A DNA stretch of 64,000 nucleotides from Mercurialis annua (lineage: Eukaryota; Streptophyta; Magnoliopsida; Malpighiales; Euphorbiaceae): NCBI RefSeq assembly GCF_937616625.2, contig NC_065572.1:560501-624500 (forward strand), given 5' to 3'. How positions within the stretch are numbered: position 1 is the first letter of the stretch; each line of letters starts with the position of its first letter. The notes under the pieces were generated by a model. It saw only the letters and a program-made list of their open reading frames with translations. It had not been told where the DNA came from and made no database searches. Shown piece after piece: positions 1-11,500 of this stretch. The translations under genes and the position numbers were made by a program.

Positions 1-4
1 ACTT

Positions 5-3000
5 ATGGAGGGAAGCTCTTCTACAGATATGCAAAAGTTGAGTCTTTCGGTGATGGAATCTAAGGATTCGGAAATTCCACAGTAATTTCATGTTTTTCTT
101 TTTAGTTTTTAAACCAGATCAGATAATTTCAATGTTGGAACCCTAATATTTATTGTATTTGTTGAATAATTTTCTGATGATGCATACAATAAGTGATAAT
201 TGTTTTGCCAGGTAGGGAATCAGATGATAATGAAGAATTCAAAGTATATTTGGAGCTAATGGAAGATACTGATGTATGATTTTCTTTTCTTACTATTTGT
301 TTGTTTGGCTATCAGTACTAAAGCATTAATTCCTAATTTCAATATTCTGTGTTAAATACCCCCGAGGCTAATTATTTGAAAATAAGCTGATAGTCATAGA
401 ATAATAACCAAGATGATATAATAGCATTATCTAAACTTTAAATTGAAGTCCAAACTCTTCTGTTGCATAATTAGACAGTGGAATATGCTTGTGGACTTGA
501 AACGAGATTGTATAACTCCTGTTTGCGGAAGACTAATCTCTATCCTGGTCTCGTCTAATGAGGATTTCTCAAGAAAATCTCATAGTTTCTTTCTTTTGCT
601 GTGTACTGTAGGGTAAAGCTGATAGTGATACTATGGCATATATGCAAAGAGAAGGTTGTTTGCATCATAGTGAACATATTTTTCAAGCTGAAGCATTTCT
701 TAACATGGCTTCAACTGCTGGGTAATGTTTCACGCGCGTCGAACATACTATTATATGTTTTAAAGTCTTGTGAACAAGATTATAAATTTTGCTTATTGCC
801 TTAAGTTTCTTAACCGATGCAGGACTGAACAACAACAAGAATTTTTGGCCTGGTCGCTAAATCTTTTACGTGAGCAGTGGACGCAGCTAGACTGGCAAAA
901 TAATTACTTATCTGAACCCCTAGGTATAGTTCGTCTGTGTTCAGAGACATCGTTTATGTGGTCAATTTTCCACACCGTGAAGTTATTTGAGAAGGCACTT
1001 AAAATAAGTGTTACCAGAAAAGAAAATACAACTTTACGAAAATGTTCAACGAGTAGTCGCTCACATCCAATGGCTTCACATCTGTCCTGGATTCTCCCTC
1101 CTCTTTTAAAAGTATAGTTTGCATAAGAAATAAATTCTTTATTTTTTTCATTTCATATTATTTTTCTTGAAGCCATAACTACTGAAAATATGAGCTGATG
1201 ATTTGCAGTTGCTTCGCGTCATACATTCTCTTTGGTCACCTACCATATTTAAAGCATTACCTGAAAAATTAAAAGCTGCCATGTCTATGAGCGATGTTGA
1301 GCTACATGCTCTTCTTGGCGAAGGAAATCCCAAATTGTCGAAGGGATTTTTAACATTCGCTGATGGATCTCAAACTGACACGCACAAGGAAGGGTGTGCA
1401 GAAATTAGTAGATCAGATATACAGAATTGGTTAATAGATATTAGAGACAGTGGGTAAGTACCGAGTGCTTTCGATATAGTTTTACTCTTTCATTAATATT
1501 GTTGTCGAAAATTTATGTGTTTACTTTCATCCTCGTTTCTCTTCTTTTCCTTTTTCTCCCATGTCTTGCATGATTTTTATTAGGTTGTCTGTTTTGTTTC
1601 CCAACTTGTAGTTTTATAATTGTTTGCTCACATAGAATAACTGGCTACCATTTGAGATTTATGTATTTACATCTAGTTATCAATGAAAAAAATGGTCAAT
1701 GGAAGGAAAAGCATGAAGTTTATTTATTGTCCTAATTAGATTTGCCTATTGAAATTAACTTTTGATTTGTTGTTCATGAATCCAGGTACATTGTCTTGGG
1801 CCTATCGATGAGCATGAGAGATCCTTTTTTTAAATGCTTGGATATCGATTCTGATATGGTAACAGTAGCGCTGGTGGAGAATATACGGTCGATGCAGTTC
1901 AGGCATTTAAAGCAGCTTATTCATTTCGTTTTAATTTACTTGGTCAAATCTTGTCCTTCAGAGATGTGGGAAGTCTGGCTAGAAAAGCTTTTGGATCCTT
2001 TTTTTATTCATGTGCAAAATGTTCTTTGTTTTTCTCGGTCTACTAATTTGCATGAAGGTAATGCAAAGGTTCCGGATGTCGGAAGCATGCCTTCTGGATT
2101 AGATGTGAAAGCGTACGTAATGGCAGAGAAATTGCTTCGAGATATTACCCATGAGACATGCTCACTTCTTTCTGCTATGGCATCACCAGAAGTCAATGTT
2201 GGAGTTCCTTCTTTGGAACCATTGGGGCTTGTGAACCATATTGATACATCTTCTTCTCTCAAGGATTTGAATTATTTTGCGATAACCTCTATGGTTGGGT
2301 ATGTCTATAAGAATAAACTTTTATGTCTAGTTAGGGAGGTGATTGTTGCTTCTTAAACTTCTATTTTATTATCCAATTATTGCTGCTAATGTGTATTTTT
2401 TTAATTATATGCAGTTTCCTTTTAAAGCACAAAGGTCTCTCGCGTCCAACATTACAGATTTGTTTAGAAGTTTTTTGTTGGGCGGATAGCGAATCAGTGA
2501 CATTGATTTCTTCATTTTGTGCTGCTGTTGTTCGCCTCGCTATTTTAACCAACGATGTTGAAGTCCGAGGATTTGCTTCGAAAGATCTATTCAATGCCAT
2601 TATAGAAGCTTTGAAGCTTGAAACAAATGCAGTTATCAGTGCTGATTTGGTTGGTCTTTGTCGAAAAATATATTTTTATCTTCGTGATAGAGATCCATCA
2701 CCAAGACGGGTAAATGATTATGTTCTATACTAGTCAAACGTGTTAGATTAAAATTATTGTTGATGGAATGTTGTCCCGTTGAAATTTTTATAAATATGTT
2801 TTCTTTTATGTATACAGGTTCTACTCTCTCTCACTAGTTCAACCCACAGAGATTTGATTATGTTTGATGAAGACTTGACAAACACATCGAGTTCTGCGGA
2901 TCAAAATCAGCGTATGGGGCGCTTCCTTCTATCCGTTGATGGATACGAATTTATGGCACTTGATCCTCCTATTATGGAGGACGACTCTTGTGATGATATG

Positions 3001-3993
3001 CCAAATCTCAGCCCTTCAGTTATGACAAGGGTCATTGAAGCTAAGGCACGTTCTGAAGCTCATAAAAGGAAGATGGCAGAATTTAGAAAACAAGTGGGGG
3101 CTATGAAGAAAGCATATTATGACAATAATGGTAATCCACTATTAATTAAATTTCATGTAGCTGTTTTCCATTTTTAGGTAAGATCATATAATTTGAATCC
3201 TTAAACCATAGAAATTATTTATTCGTTGAATTATTTTCTCATGATGCATGTGTTTATACATTAGATAACTTATTAAAGTTTTGCCAGCTAATCCAATTCT
3301 GGAGTCTGATGAAGAACCTGATGAGTGGTTTGAGTGGGATGGTAAACATGAAATTACTGATGTAGAATTAAAAAAATATATGGAACAACTTGAAGCTAGT
3401 GAGGTACGCTTCCTCAAATTTCAAATTATTTTATATGTTTTCCTCTAAATACTAAAGCTTTAAGTCCTAGAAGCATTAGTCTTTTATTTGTATTTAACTA
3501 TTAATTATATTTTCTGATAATTTATCAATTTTTGTTGTTTTTGTATAAATACATAGGGTTTTGAGATGGGCGACTTCTCAAACGTTCGTGCATTTGGTAT
3601 GATTCAACCAATGAAGTTGAATGAGCGCTCCATTGCAGAACTTGATAAATATATTAAAATGGCACTTGAAGAATTCAATCAGAAAGAGGTTTGCCTGTGT
3701 TTTCTTTAATCTTTTCGGTGTTGTTTTTACCGGTTCTTATATGTCCTAATGCATTTACTGTTCTTTTTTAGAACTCAAATTTTGAATGTGTGGAGATTGA
3801 GAAGGCAAGTGTATTAGGGGAACTACGCACAGAGTATTATATCACTTTTAAAGCAAAAGATGAGAATAGAGTTTCAACCTTTACATTTCAAGCTTTAATA
3901 TTTTATGATTATGTTTGTGAAAAAAGACACTATGAAACATCAGTGGGCATTTGCAGATTGAAGCCAGATACTGCTCCTGGGCATGGTAAATAG
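5..3993 (+). CDS. HASTY C-terminal / cystatin-like fusion gene, copy 1
   Basis: Exons joined by hand: 5-81, 216-273, 612-721, 823-1111, 1209-1453, 1786-2298, 2415-2709, 2818-3130, 3288-3403, 3557-3688, 3772-3993. All introns are GT-AG and phases agree, giving 2370 nt or 789 aa. Residues 46-581 match the C-terminal part of HASTY, the plant Exportin-5 homologue acting in miRNA biogenesis and movement (e.g. SDTMAYM, EWLEKLL-like and NAVISADLVGLCRKIY stretches). The N-terminal Ran-binding/importin-beta part of HASTY is absent. Residues 582-789 resemble the plant cystatin-like family: acidic leader, FGMIQPM, ALEEFNQKE, then NSNFECVEIEKA, EYYITFKAKD, FQAL and CRLKP. Residues 1-45 are a second, diverged copy of that family's N-terminus. 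Exon 2 needs the acceptor at 214-215, because the one 4 nt upstream gives TAG. The promoter lies outside the window, and exons upstream cannot be excluded. Without transcripts it could also be a well-preserved pseudogene. Confidence 0.65.
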
Positions 3994-4180
3994 TGTATCA
4001 GATGTCACAATTTATATTATTTTATTATTTATTTATGTCTTAATTAATTGGTGAAACATTCAAATTCAGTTTTTTTTACGTTATGAAAGATACTTCTAGT
4101 CGGCAATTAAAAATTGATTTTTTTTAATTTATTCTATAGCAATGAATGAAAATTTGTATAAAACTAATCAGTTAAATTGC

Positions 4181-4436
4181 CACTCTCTATTTTTTTTAGT
4201 TGTCATTTTAGACAAATATATTTTTTCATCAATAGTTGTCTTTTTAGGAATTCAAGATAACATTAGCTATTATCTTCCAAATTTATCCCTTTCTAATAAA
4301 TGACTCTATGACTCAATTTATAAAAGCATTTACTACATAATTATATGAGTATTTATTTCCATAATTTAAGACAAAAACCCCACTTTTTTAATATGTACAA
4401 TATTAGCTAAATGGACAACTTAAAAATGGAGTGAGT
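4181..4436. mobile_element. MITE with inverted ends, downstream of copy 1
   Basis: The left end CACTCTCTATTTTTTTTAG and the right end, read in reverse (CTCACTCCATTTTTAAGTTG), are imperfect inverted repeats of about 30 bp ending in GTTGTC. The same terminal sequences recur at 62.05-62.58 kb, so this is a repeat family. No coding content. Exact ends are uncertain by a few bases. Confidence 0.5.
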
Positions 4437-4766
4437 ATAATTTATAATCCGCTTATCTCCAACTCGTGAACTTAACCGGTACAAAGATATACGATAACAC
4501 CCCATTTTTTCGACTCGGCAGTTCAATCTATGATTTTACAATTTATCATTCATGGACTTCTTTATAACCACAGCTTTGAAACACTTACCTATAATCTAAT
4601 CACTGCCTTATTACCCTAGGAAGTGGTTATCCCTAACTTTACCACATACAGGTCAAGCATCTTTGTCCCCTCAGCTCAGACTTAGCCGCAGCATTGCTAC
4701 AATAATAAAGATGCATAGTATAAAAAGATTATAGTATAGGATAAAGTAAAGACAAAGACTAAGTAT
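4437..4766. other. Intergenic spacer, nothing recognised
   Basis: Ordinary single-copy-looking AT-rich DNA between two small inverted-repeat elements. It has no long reading frame and no repeat that I can see. Confidence 0.5.
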
Positions 4767-4775
4767 TAAATAAAA

Positions 4776-5098
4776 GGCCAAATGTTGTAAAAAGGCCAAA
4801 TCTTTTACAAAAGTTTCACAAAAGTCCTGACCTTTCAATTTTGTCGATTTTGGCCGAAAACTGATTATTTGGTTTCACAAAAGTCCTGACCTTTCAATTA
4901 TTTTGTTTCACAAAAGTCCTGACCTTTCAATATATGTGCATGCCACGTAGGTGACACATAGGCAAAATTGAAATCAAATTGAGAGTTGGCCACAATTGAA
5001 ACCAAATAATATGTTTTTGGCCAAAATCGACAAAATTGAAAGGTCGGGACTTTTGTGAAACTTTCGTGAAAGATTTGGCCTTTTTAGGACATTTGGCC
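4776..5098. mobile_element. Mutator-type MITE with 9-bp target duplication
   Basis: The ends GGCCAAATG and CATTTGGCC are perfect inverted repeats that extend, imperfectly, about 90 bp inward (AAAGGCCAAATCTTTTAC; TTTCACAAAAGTCCTGACC; CGATTTTGGCC). The element is flanked by an exact 9-bp duplication TAAATAAAA at 4767-4775 and 5099-5107, the size typical of Mutator-like transposition. The left arm holds three direct copies of TCACAAAAGTCCTGACCTTT. There is no coding capacity, so it would depend on a transposase elsewhere. Confidence 0.75.
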
Positions 5099-5107
5099 TA
5101 AATAAAA

Positions 5108-5801
5108 AAGATCTTCTTTCTTATGCAGTTAGAAGTGAGGCGCGCTGGTCATGAGGAGGGGGGGTTCAGGCAAGGATTGAGAGAGATCTCCCACTTCAAA
5201 TAAAAAACAACCGGATATAATAGTATTATAGTATTAGTATGAATTGGCGATCAGCTCAACTGCATACATTACTGCACTTTCACTTGACACCTATCGTAAT
5301 AATAAACGGCTGGTCTCGACGTGACTGAGCAAATTGCTTTAAGGCCTCTTATGTTAGTCATAATTCACAGTTTAATATTCTTATTTGAAAATCAAACAAT
5401 ATGATATTTCAGTTTTGATTTTGCAAACACTTATAATTTCGAAAGAAAAAGAGATGTCTACTTAATAAATGGGAGATGCTACGATTTTCTTTTTTACTGT
5501 TTTAAATCTAAGAAGAAAGACACATTATTCGATATAGAAGGATTTGAACAACCTCTACACCGATTACTAGGAATTTGTAACCAACCATAAAAATCAAAAT
5601 TGATTATTTTTTAAATTCTAAGAGATCAAATCGAAATAAAAAAAAAAAATTATATATACTAATTTGTTAAAATTATATATACTAATTTTGTGATGCATGT
5701 GCGCTGTACGTGGTTTATAATTTTATTATTTATTATGATTTATATTTGAAATTGTTGAATGTAATTTTGTAATTATATAGGTATCATCATTTTATATTGG
5801 G
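5108..5801. other. Intergenic spacer, nothing recognised
   Basis: AT-rich DNA with one slightly GC-richer patch near 5130-5340. I see no reading frame, tRNA or terminal repeats. Confidence 0.45.
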
Positions 5802-6167
5802 TTAATTCTATATAAAATCATCACATTTACACGTTTTTTCATTTTAATCACGTTCTTTAAAAAGTATTAAATAAAATCATCACCTTTCTTTTTTTTTTTT
5901 CAAATCTATCACGAATGTGAAAATTTGGTGTATATTTGTTAACTCGGCAACCGGAAACAACAAGAAAAAGGTAAGACGAAGGTGGTTTTTGTGTTAATTA
6001 GGGCATTAGTCAAATTATGATATTTATTTGGAAGAAAAAAGACACCGGATTTTCTCATCGGTGTTAGATTTGCAAAAAATAAAAGGTGGTGATTTTATTT
6101 AACACTTATTAAATGACGTGATTAAAATGAAAAAATGTGTAAAGATGGTGATTTTATATGGAATTAA
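5802..6167. mobile_element. Long inverted-repeat (foldback) MITE
   Basis: The first and last 50 bases are near-perfect inverted repeats: left TTAATTCTATATAAAATCA and CATTTTAATCACG, right CGTGATTAAAATGAAAAAA and ending GGAATTAA. The element is non-coding. Its TIR interior (TTTACACGTTTTTTCATTTTAATCACG) is shared with the element at 22422-22734, so both belong to one family or superfamily. Confidence 0.6.
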
Positions 6168-6636
6168 TACTTTTATAGTTGCAATTATTCTATGTGTTTT
6201 TTTTTTCAATATTTATATATCCTCTTTTACATTTGATATTATTTAAAAATATATTAAAGAAGTAATAATAAAAATAAGCTAATACATATGGCCATATAAA
6301 GACTACGAAACTTAAAATATATTATTTGTCGTATAAGATTTTTTTAGAATTATTTTTTGCAACACTCAAAATTTAACCTACGTGTATTTGTAAACCTTGT
6401 TAATATATTTATTTAAAATTACACTTTTAACTTATCTATTAATTATGTTTTAAGTGCGACATACATAGTTAATTAATATAATTATAAGTAATAAGATTTA
6501 CTTATATATTATTTATAAAAGAGAAATATTAATTTAATTTGGTTGTGTGTGTGCGTGTATATATATATATATTAATTTAATTTAATTTTTATATTTATCG
6601 TGATTTAAATTTAAGATTTTTACACGTGGTTTTTTT

Positions 6637-7913
6637 GACAAAAGGTACAAAATCTTCTAAATTTATCCAAAAGTATAAAACAACCCCTTAACTTATTTTT
6701 GGCACAAATAAATCTTCACAGTTCTAAAATCGAACAAAAAAAACCACTTTGTCCATGATTTTGACAAACATGCGTTAAATTAGTGACGTGGCATTAGAAA
6801 AAAAATTCAAAAACACCCTTAAATTTTAAAATACTTACCAAATTCATATCTCAATTTTTTTATTATTTCACCCTCATAAAAGGTTCAAAGATACACTTAT
6901 TATTTCACCTTCTTCTTCCTAATTAACTCTAATTATTTTTTTATCAAAATCAATTAAAAATTGAACCACCGTAACTCGACACCTCTGGAACAAACGACAG
7001 CAGGCACATCAAATTAACATCTTTTTTTATTTTCAATTAAATTTTTTTAAAAAAGGTAACAACCTCAATTAATTAAATTTCAATTAGTAGAACCTAATTA
7101 AGTGTAATTAAATCAATAAAAACCAATTAAATTAAACAAAACTAATTGAATCAAATTTAATCTAATTAAAACCTATTTGTAAACCCCGAAACTATCGCCA
7201 CCCCCTAAACCACCCTCGGCCCCAAAATCATGGTCAGTCCCAAAAAAACTGCGGGTCCAAAAATCACCGTCGGTCAAATCTTTTCTGAGAGTGTCGGGTT
7301 ACGGTGGTTAATTTTTTAATTGATTTTAACAAAAAATTAATAATAGTTAATTAACAAAAAATTAAATTAATCATTTCCGGCACCGCCTCCTCGGGCCCGT
7401 CGCCGCACTCCGTCACCGCCCGCTTCTGCAGATGAGCTGCTCGTCTTCCATGGAAGACCAGCCGCACTGGTCGTCGTTTGGGGAAGACCTGATCAGTAAG
7501 AAAGACCATCTTTCCCAAAGGAAGACGATGACGGAAAGTGGCGGCGGGTCGGGGAAGTTGTCGGAAAAGAGGTCGGGAATATGTGTTTTTATTTTTTTTA
7601 TTTTTTTTAAATTAGTGGAGAAGAGGGTTTGATTGAATGTATTTTAAGTTAAGGGTATTTTTGAGCTTTTTACGAGGGTGAAATAATAAAAAATAAAATA
7701 AAATATTAATTTGGTAAGTATTCTAAAAATTAAGGGTGTTTTTGAACTTTTTTTAGTGCCACATCACTAATTTAACGTCCGTTTGTCAAAATCATGGACG
7801 GAGGGTGTTTTTTGTTCGATTTTAGAATTGTGAGCGTTTATTTACGCCAAAATATGCTAAGGGGTTGTCTTATACTTTTGGGTAAACTTAGAGGTTTTTT
7901 TGTACCTTTTGTC
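6637..7913. mobile_element. Large foldback element with GC-rich core
   Basis: Inverted arms of roughly 250 bp: left GACAAAAGGTACAAAA, CCAAAAGTATAAAACAACC and GTGACGTGGCATTAG; right, read in reverse, GACAAAAGGTACAAAA, CCAAAAGTATAAGACAACC and GTGATGTGGCACTAA. The core around 7190-7600 is strikingly GC-rich compared with everything around it. It includes a short open frame at 7432-7632 that matches nothing I recognise. The layout resembles a Mutator-like element that has captured host sequence, but I found no clear target duplication. The tracts at 14910-15300 share some wording with the core (GTCGGGTTTCGGTGGTGG), so related material lies near copy 3. Confidence 0.55.
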
Positions 7914-8478
7914 TATTTTTATTTAAAATTGTTTACATATAAAAATTGAAATTAAAAATTAAATCATTAATACAAATAGAAAAATTTGATGTCATTCGTA
8001 AATTATTATTATATATTTGATTAGAGTTAGAAAACACTTTTAAGTGTATGTTTAGGATTAGGATTAGGAAAAATTTATAAATAGTTAAAAGTTAAAAAGA
8101 TATGAAAGTCTTCATCCGCTAATGCGCCTGCCTCTTTGTGTTGACTGTTGGGTGTTAAAGATTGTGTTTGACGCTTTTTAAAAGGAAACAAGCTAAAATA
8201 CAGCTGAACTCACCAAGTCAAAATTCGAATCTGGTCGCCTATGAGAAAACTTCCCACTAATTTGCTTCCTGATATCGCAGTCTTAACAAATTGTATATAT
8301 ATAATAATTGCGGTTGGGTTCGGTCAGCTCTTGCATACACTTTACCGGCCAGAGCTGTCATATTAGGGAAAAACACTAACCTCGCCGTTGTTCTATCTTT
8401 TTGAGCTGAATAGGAATTTTTATTCGGAAAACCAAAAGCAAATTAGAATAAATTATTATCAAGAATTAGATATTAGTT
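7914..8478. promoter_or_regulatory. 5' flank of fusion copy 2
   Basis: This is non-coding DNA directly upstream of copy 2 and should contain its promoter and 5' leader. The stretch 8105-8400 is less AT-rich than its surroundings. I cannot point to a convincing TATA box. The equivalent flank of copy 1 lies outside the window, so the two promoters cannot be compared. Confidence 0.3.
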
Positions 8479-8548
8479 ATGGAGGGCAGCTCTTCTAGTG
8501 ATATGCAAAAGTTGAGTCTCTAAAGCAAGTGAGGAGGCTCATAAAACA

Positions 8549-11500
8549 ATGAAGGAGGCTTTTAAAAGTCGAGCGTTGGATCTAAAGCGAAAATTCCACG
8601 GTAATTTCTTTTTAATTTTTAAATCAGATCAGATAATTTGAATGTTGGAACCCTAATATTTATTGTATTTGTTGTTGTTGTATTTGAATAATTTTTTGTT
8701 TTGCCAGGTAGGGAATCATATGAAGCAACCGATAATGAAAAATTCAAAGGATATTTGGGTCTGGTGGAAGCTAGTGATGTATGAATTTCTTCTTTTTTCC
8801 CTATTTGTTTGGTTATCAATAGTAAAGCATTAAGACCTAATTTCATCTGTATTAGTAACTTTTAGGTTGCTGATTTTTTGAAAATTAGCTGATAGAGTAG
8901 TAAATGAAGAAGAAATAATAATCATACTCTTCTGTTGCATAATTAGACAGTGGAACAAACTCAACACAAAATTATATAGGTCCTCTTTGAGGAAGACTAA
9001 TCTTCATCCTGCTCTCTTCTAATGAGCACTTCTCAAGCAAATCTCATATATTCTTTCTTTTGCTATGTACTGTAGGGTAAAGCCGATAGTGATACTATGG
9101 CTTATATACTAAAAGAAGGCTGTTTGCATCATAGTGAGCATATTTTTCTAGCTGAAGCATTTCTTGATATGGCTTCAACTGCTGGGTAATGCTTCACCGT
9201 GAACATACTATAATGTTTTAAAGTTTTGTGAACAATAATATTATATGTTTTGCTTATTCCCTCAAGTTTCTTAACTGGTGCAGGACTGAACAACAGCAAG
9301 AATTTTTTGCCTGGTCGCTAAATCTTTTACGTGAGCAGTGGACGCAGCTAGACTGGCAAAATAATTACTTATCTGAACCCTTGGGTATAGTTCGTCTATG
9401 TTCTGAGACACCGTTTATGTGGTCAATTTTTCACACCGTGAAGTTATTTGAGAAGGCATTTAAAATAATTGGAACCAGAGAAGAGAATACAACTTTACGA
9501 AAATGTTCAACGAGTAGTTTTTTGCATCCAATGGCTTCACACCTGTCCTGGATGCTCCCTCCTCTTTTAAAGGTATAATTTGCATAAGAAATAACTTCTT
9601 TCTATTTGTCATTTCGTATTATCTTTCTTGAAGCTATAACTACTTAAAATATGGGCTGATGATTTGCAGTTGCTTCGCGTCATACATTCTCTTTGGTCTC
9701 CTGCTATATATCAAGCATTACCTGAAAAATTAAAAGCTGCCATGTCTATGAGCGACGTTGAGCTACATGCTCTTTTTGGCGAAAAAAGCCCCAAATTGCC
9801 AAATGGATTTTCAATATTCGCTGATGGATCTCAGACTGACACGAGCAAGGAAGGGTATGCAGAAATAAGTACATCAGATATGCAGAATTGGTTAAAAGAT
9901 ATTAGAGACAGTGGGTAAGTAGCAAGTGCTTTCAAGATAGTTTTAACTCTTCCATAGTTCATAGAAATTGTTGTCGAATATTTATGTGTCATTGACTTCT
10001 TTCTTCCTCGTTTCTCTTCTTTTCCTTTTTCCTCCCATGTCTTGCATGAATTTAGTTAGGTTGTCTGTTTTGTTTCCTAACTTTTAGTTTTATAATTGAT
10101 TGATCATATGGTATAACTGAATACAATTTGAGATTTATGTATTTATATTTAGTTTGTCCATGGAAAAATGGTGAATGGAAGGAAAAAGATAAAGTTTATT
10201 TATTGTCCTAATTAGGTTTGCCTATTGAAATTAACTGTTGATCTGCTGTTTATGATTTCAGGTACACTGTCTTGGGCCTATCAATGAGCATGCGAGATCC
10301 TTTTTTTAAATGCTTGGATATCGATTCTGATATGGTAACAATAGCGTTGGTGGAGAATATACGGTCGATGCAGTTCAGGCATATAAAGCAGCTTATTCAT
10401 TTAGTTTTAATTTACTTGGTCGAATCTTGTCCTTCAGAGATGTGGGAAGTCTGGATCGAAAAGCTTTTGTATCCCTTTTTTATTCATGTGCAAAATGCTC
10501 TTTGTTTTTCTCGGTCTATTAGTTTGCATGAAGGTAATGCAAAGGTGCCGGATGTCGGAAGCATGCCTTCTGGATCAGATGTGAAAGCGTACGTAATGGC
10601 AGAGAAATTGCTTCGAGATGTTACCCATGGGACATGCTCACTTCTTTCTGCTATGGCATCACCAGAAGTCAATATTGGAATTCCTTTTTTGGAACCATTG
10701 GGGCTTGTGAACAGTATTGATAGATCGTCTCTGAAGGATTTGAATGATTTTGCGATAACCTCTTTGGTTGGGTATGTCTATAAGAATAAACTCTTATATC
10801 TAGTTAGGGAGGTATCTTTGCTTCTTTTACTTCTATTTTATTATCCGATTATTGCTACTAATGTGTATTTTTTTTCATTATATGCAGTTTCCTTTTAAAG
10901 CACAAAGGTCTCTCGCGTTCGATGTTACAGATTTGTTTAGAAGTTTTTTGTTGGGCGGATAGCGAATCAGTGACAAAAATTTCTACATTTTGTACTGCTG
11001 TTGTTCTTCTCGCTATTTTAACAAATGACGTTGAAGTCCGAGAGTTTGTTTCAAAAGATCTATTTAAGTCCATTTTAGAAGCGATGAAGTTTGAATCAAA
11101 TGCAGTTATCAGTGCCGATCTTGTTAGTCTATGTCGAAAAATATATTTTTATCTCCGTGATAGAGAGCCATCACTAAGACGGGTAAATAATCATTTTCGC
11201 TACTATTCAAACGTGTTAGATTAAAAAAATATTGTCGATGGGATGTTGTTCAATTGAAGATTTTCTATTGATTGTAATATATGCAGGTTCTACTTTCTCT
11301 CACTGGTTCAACCCGTAGATATTTGATTTTGTTTGAAGAAGACTTATCAAAAGCGTCAAGTTCTGAGGAACAACAACAATGTATGAAGAGATTTCTCATA
11401 TCAGTTGAAGGATATGAATTGTTGGCACTTAATCCTCCTATTATGGAGGATAACTCTTGTGATGATATACCAAATCTCAGCCCTTCAGTTATGGAAAAGG

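Noticed and set aside
3994..4180. Further coding exon after the stop of copy 1
   Set aside because: CRLKP followed by a short tail and stop matches the usual end of the cystatin-like family, and copies 1 and 2 diverge right after the stop.
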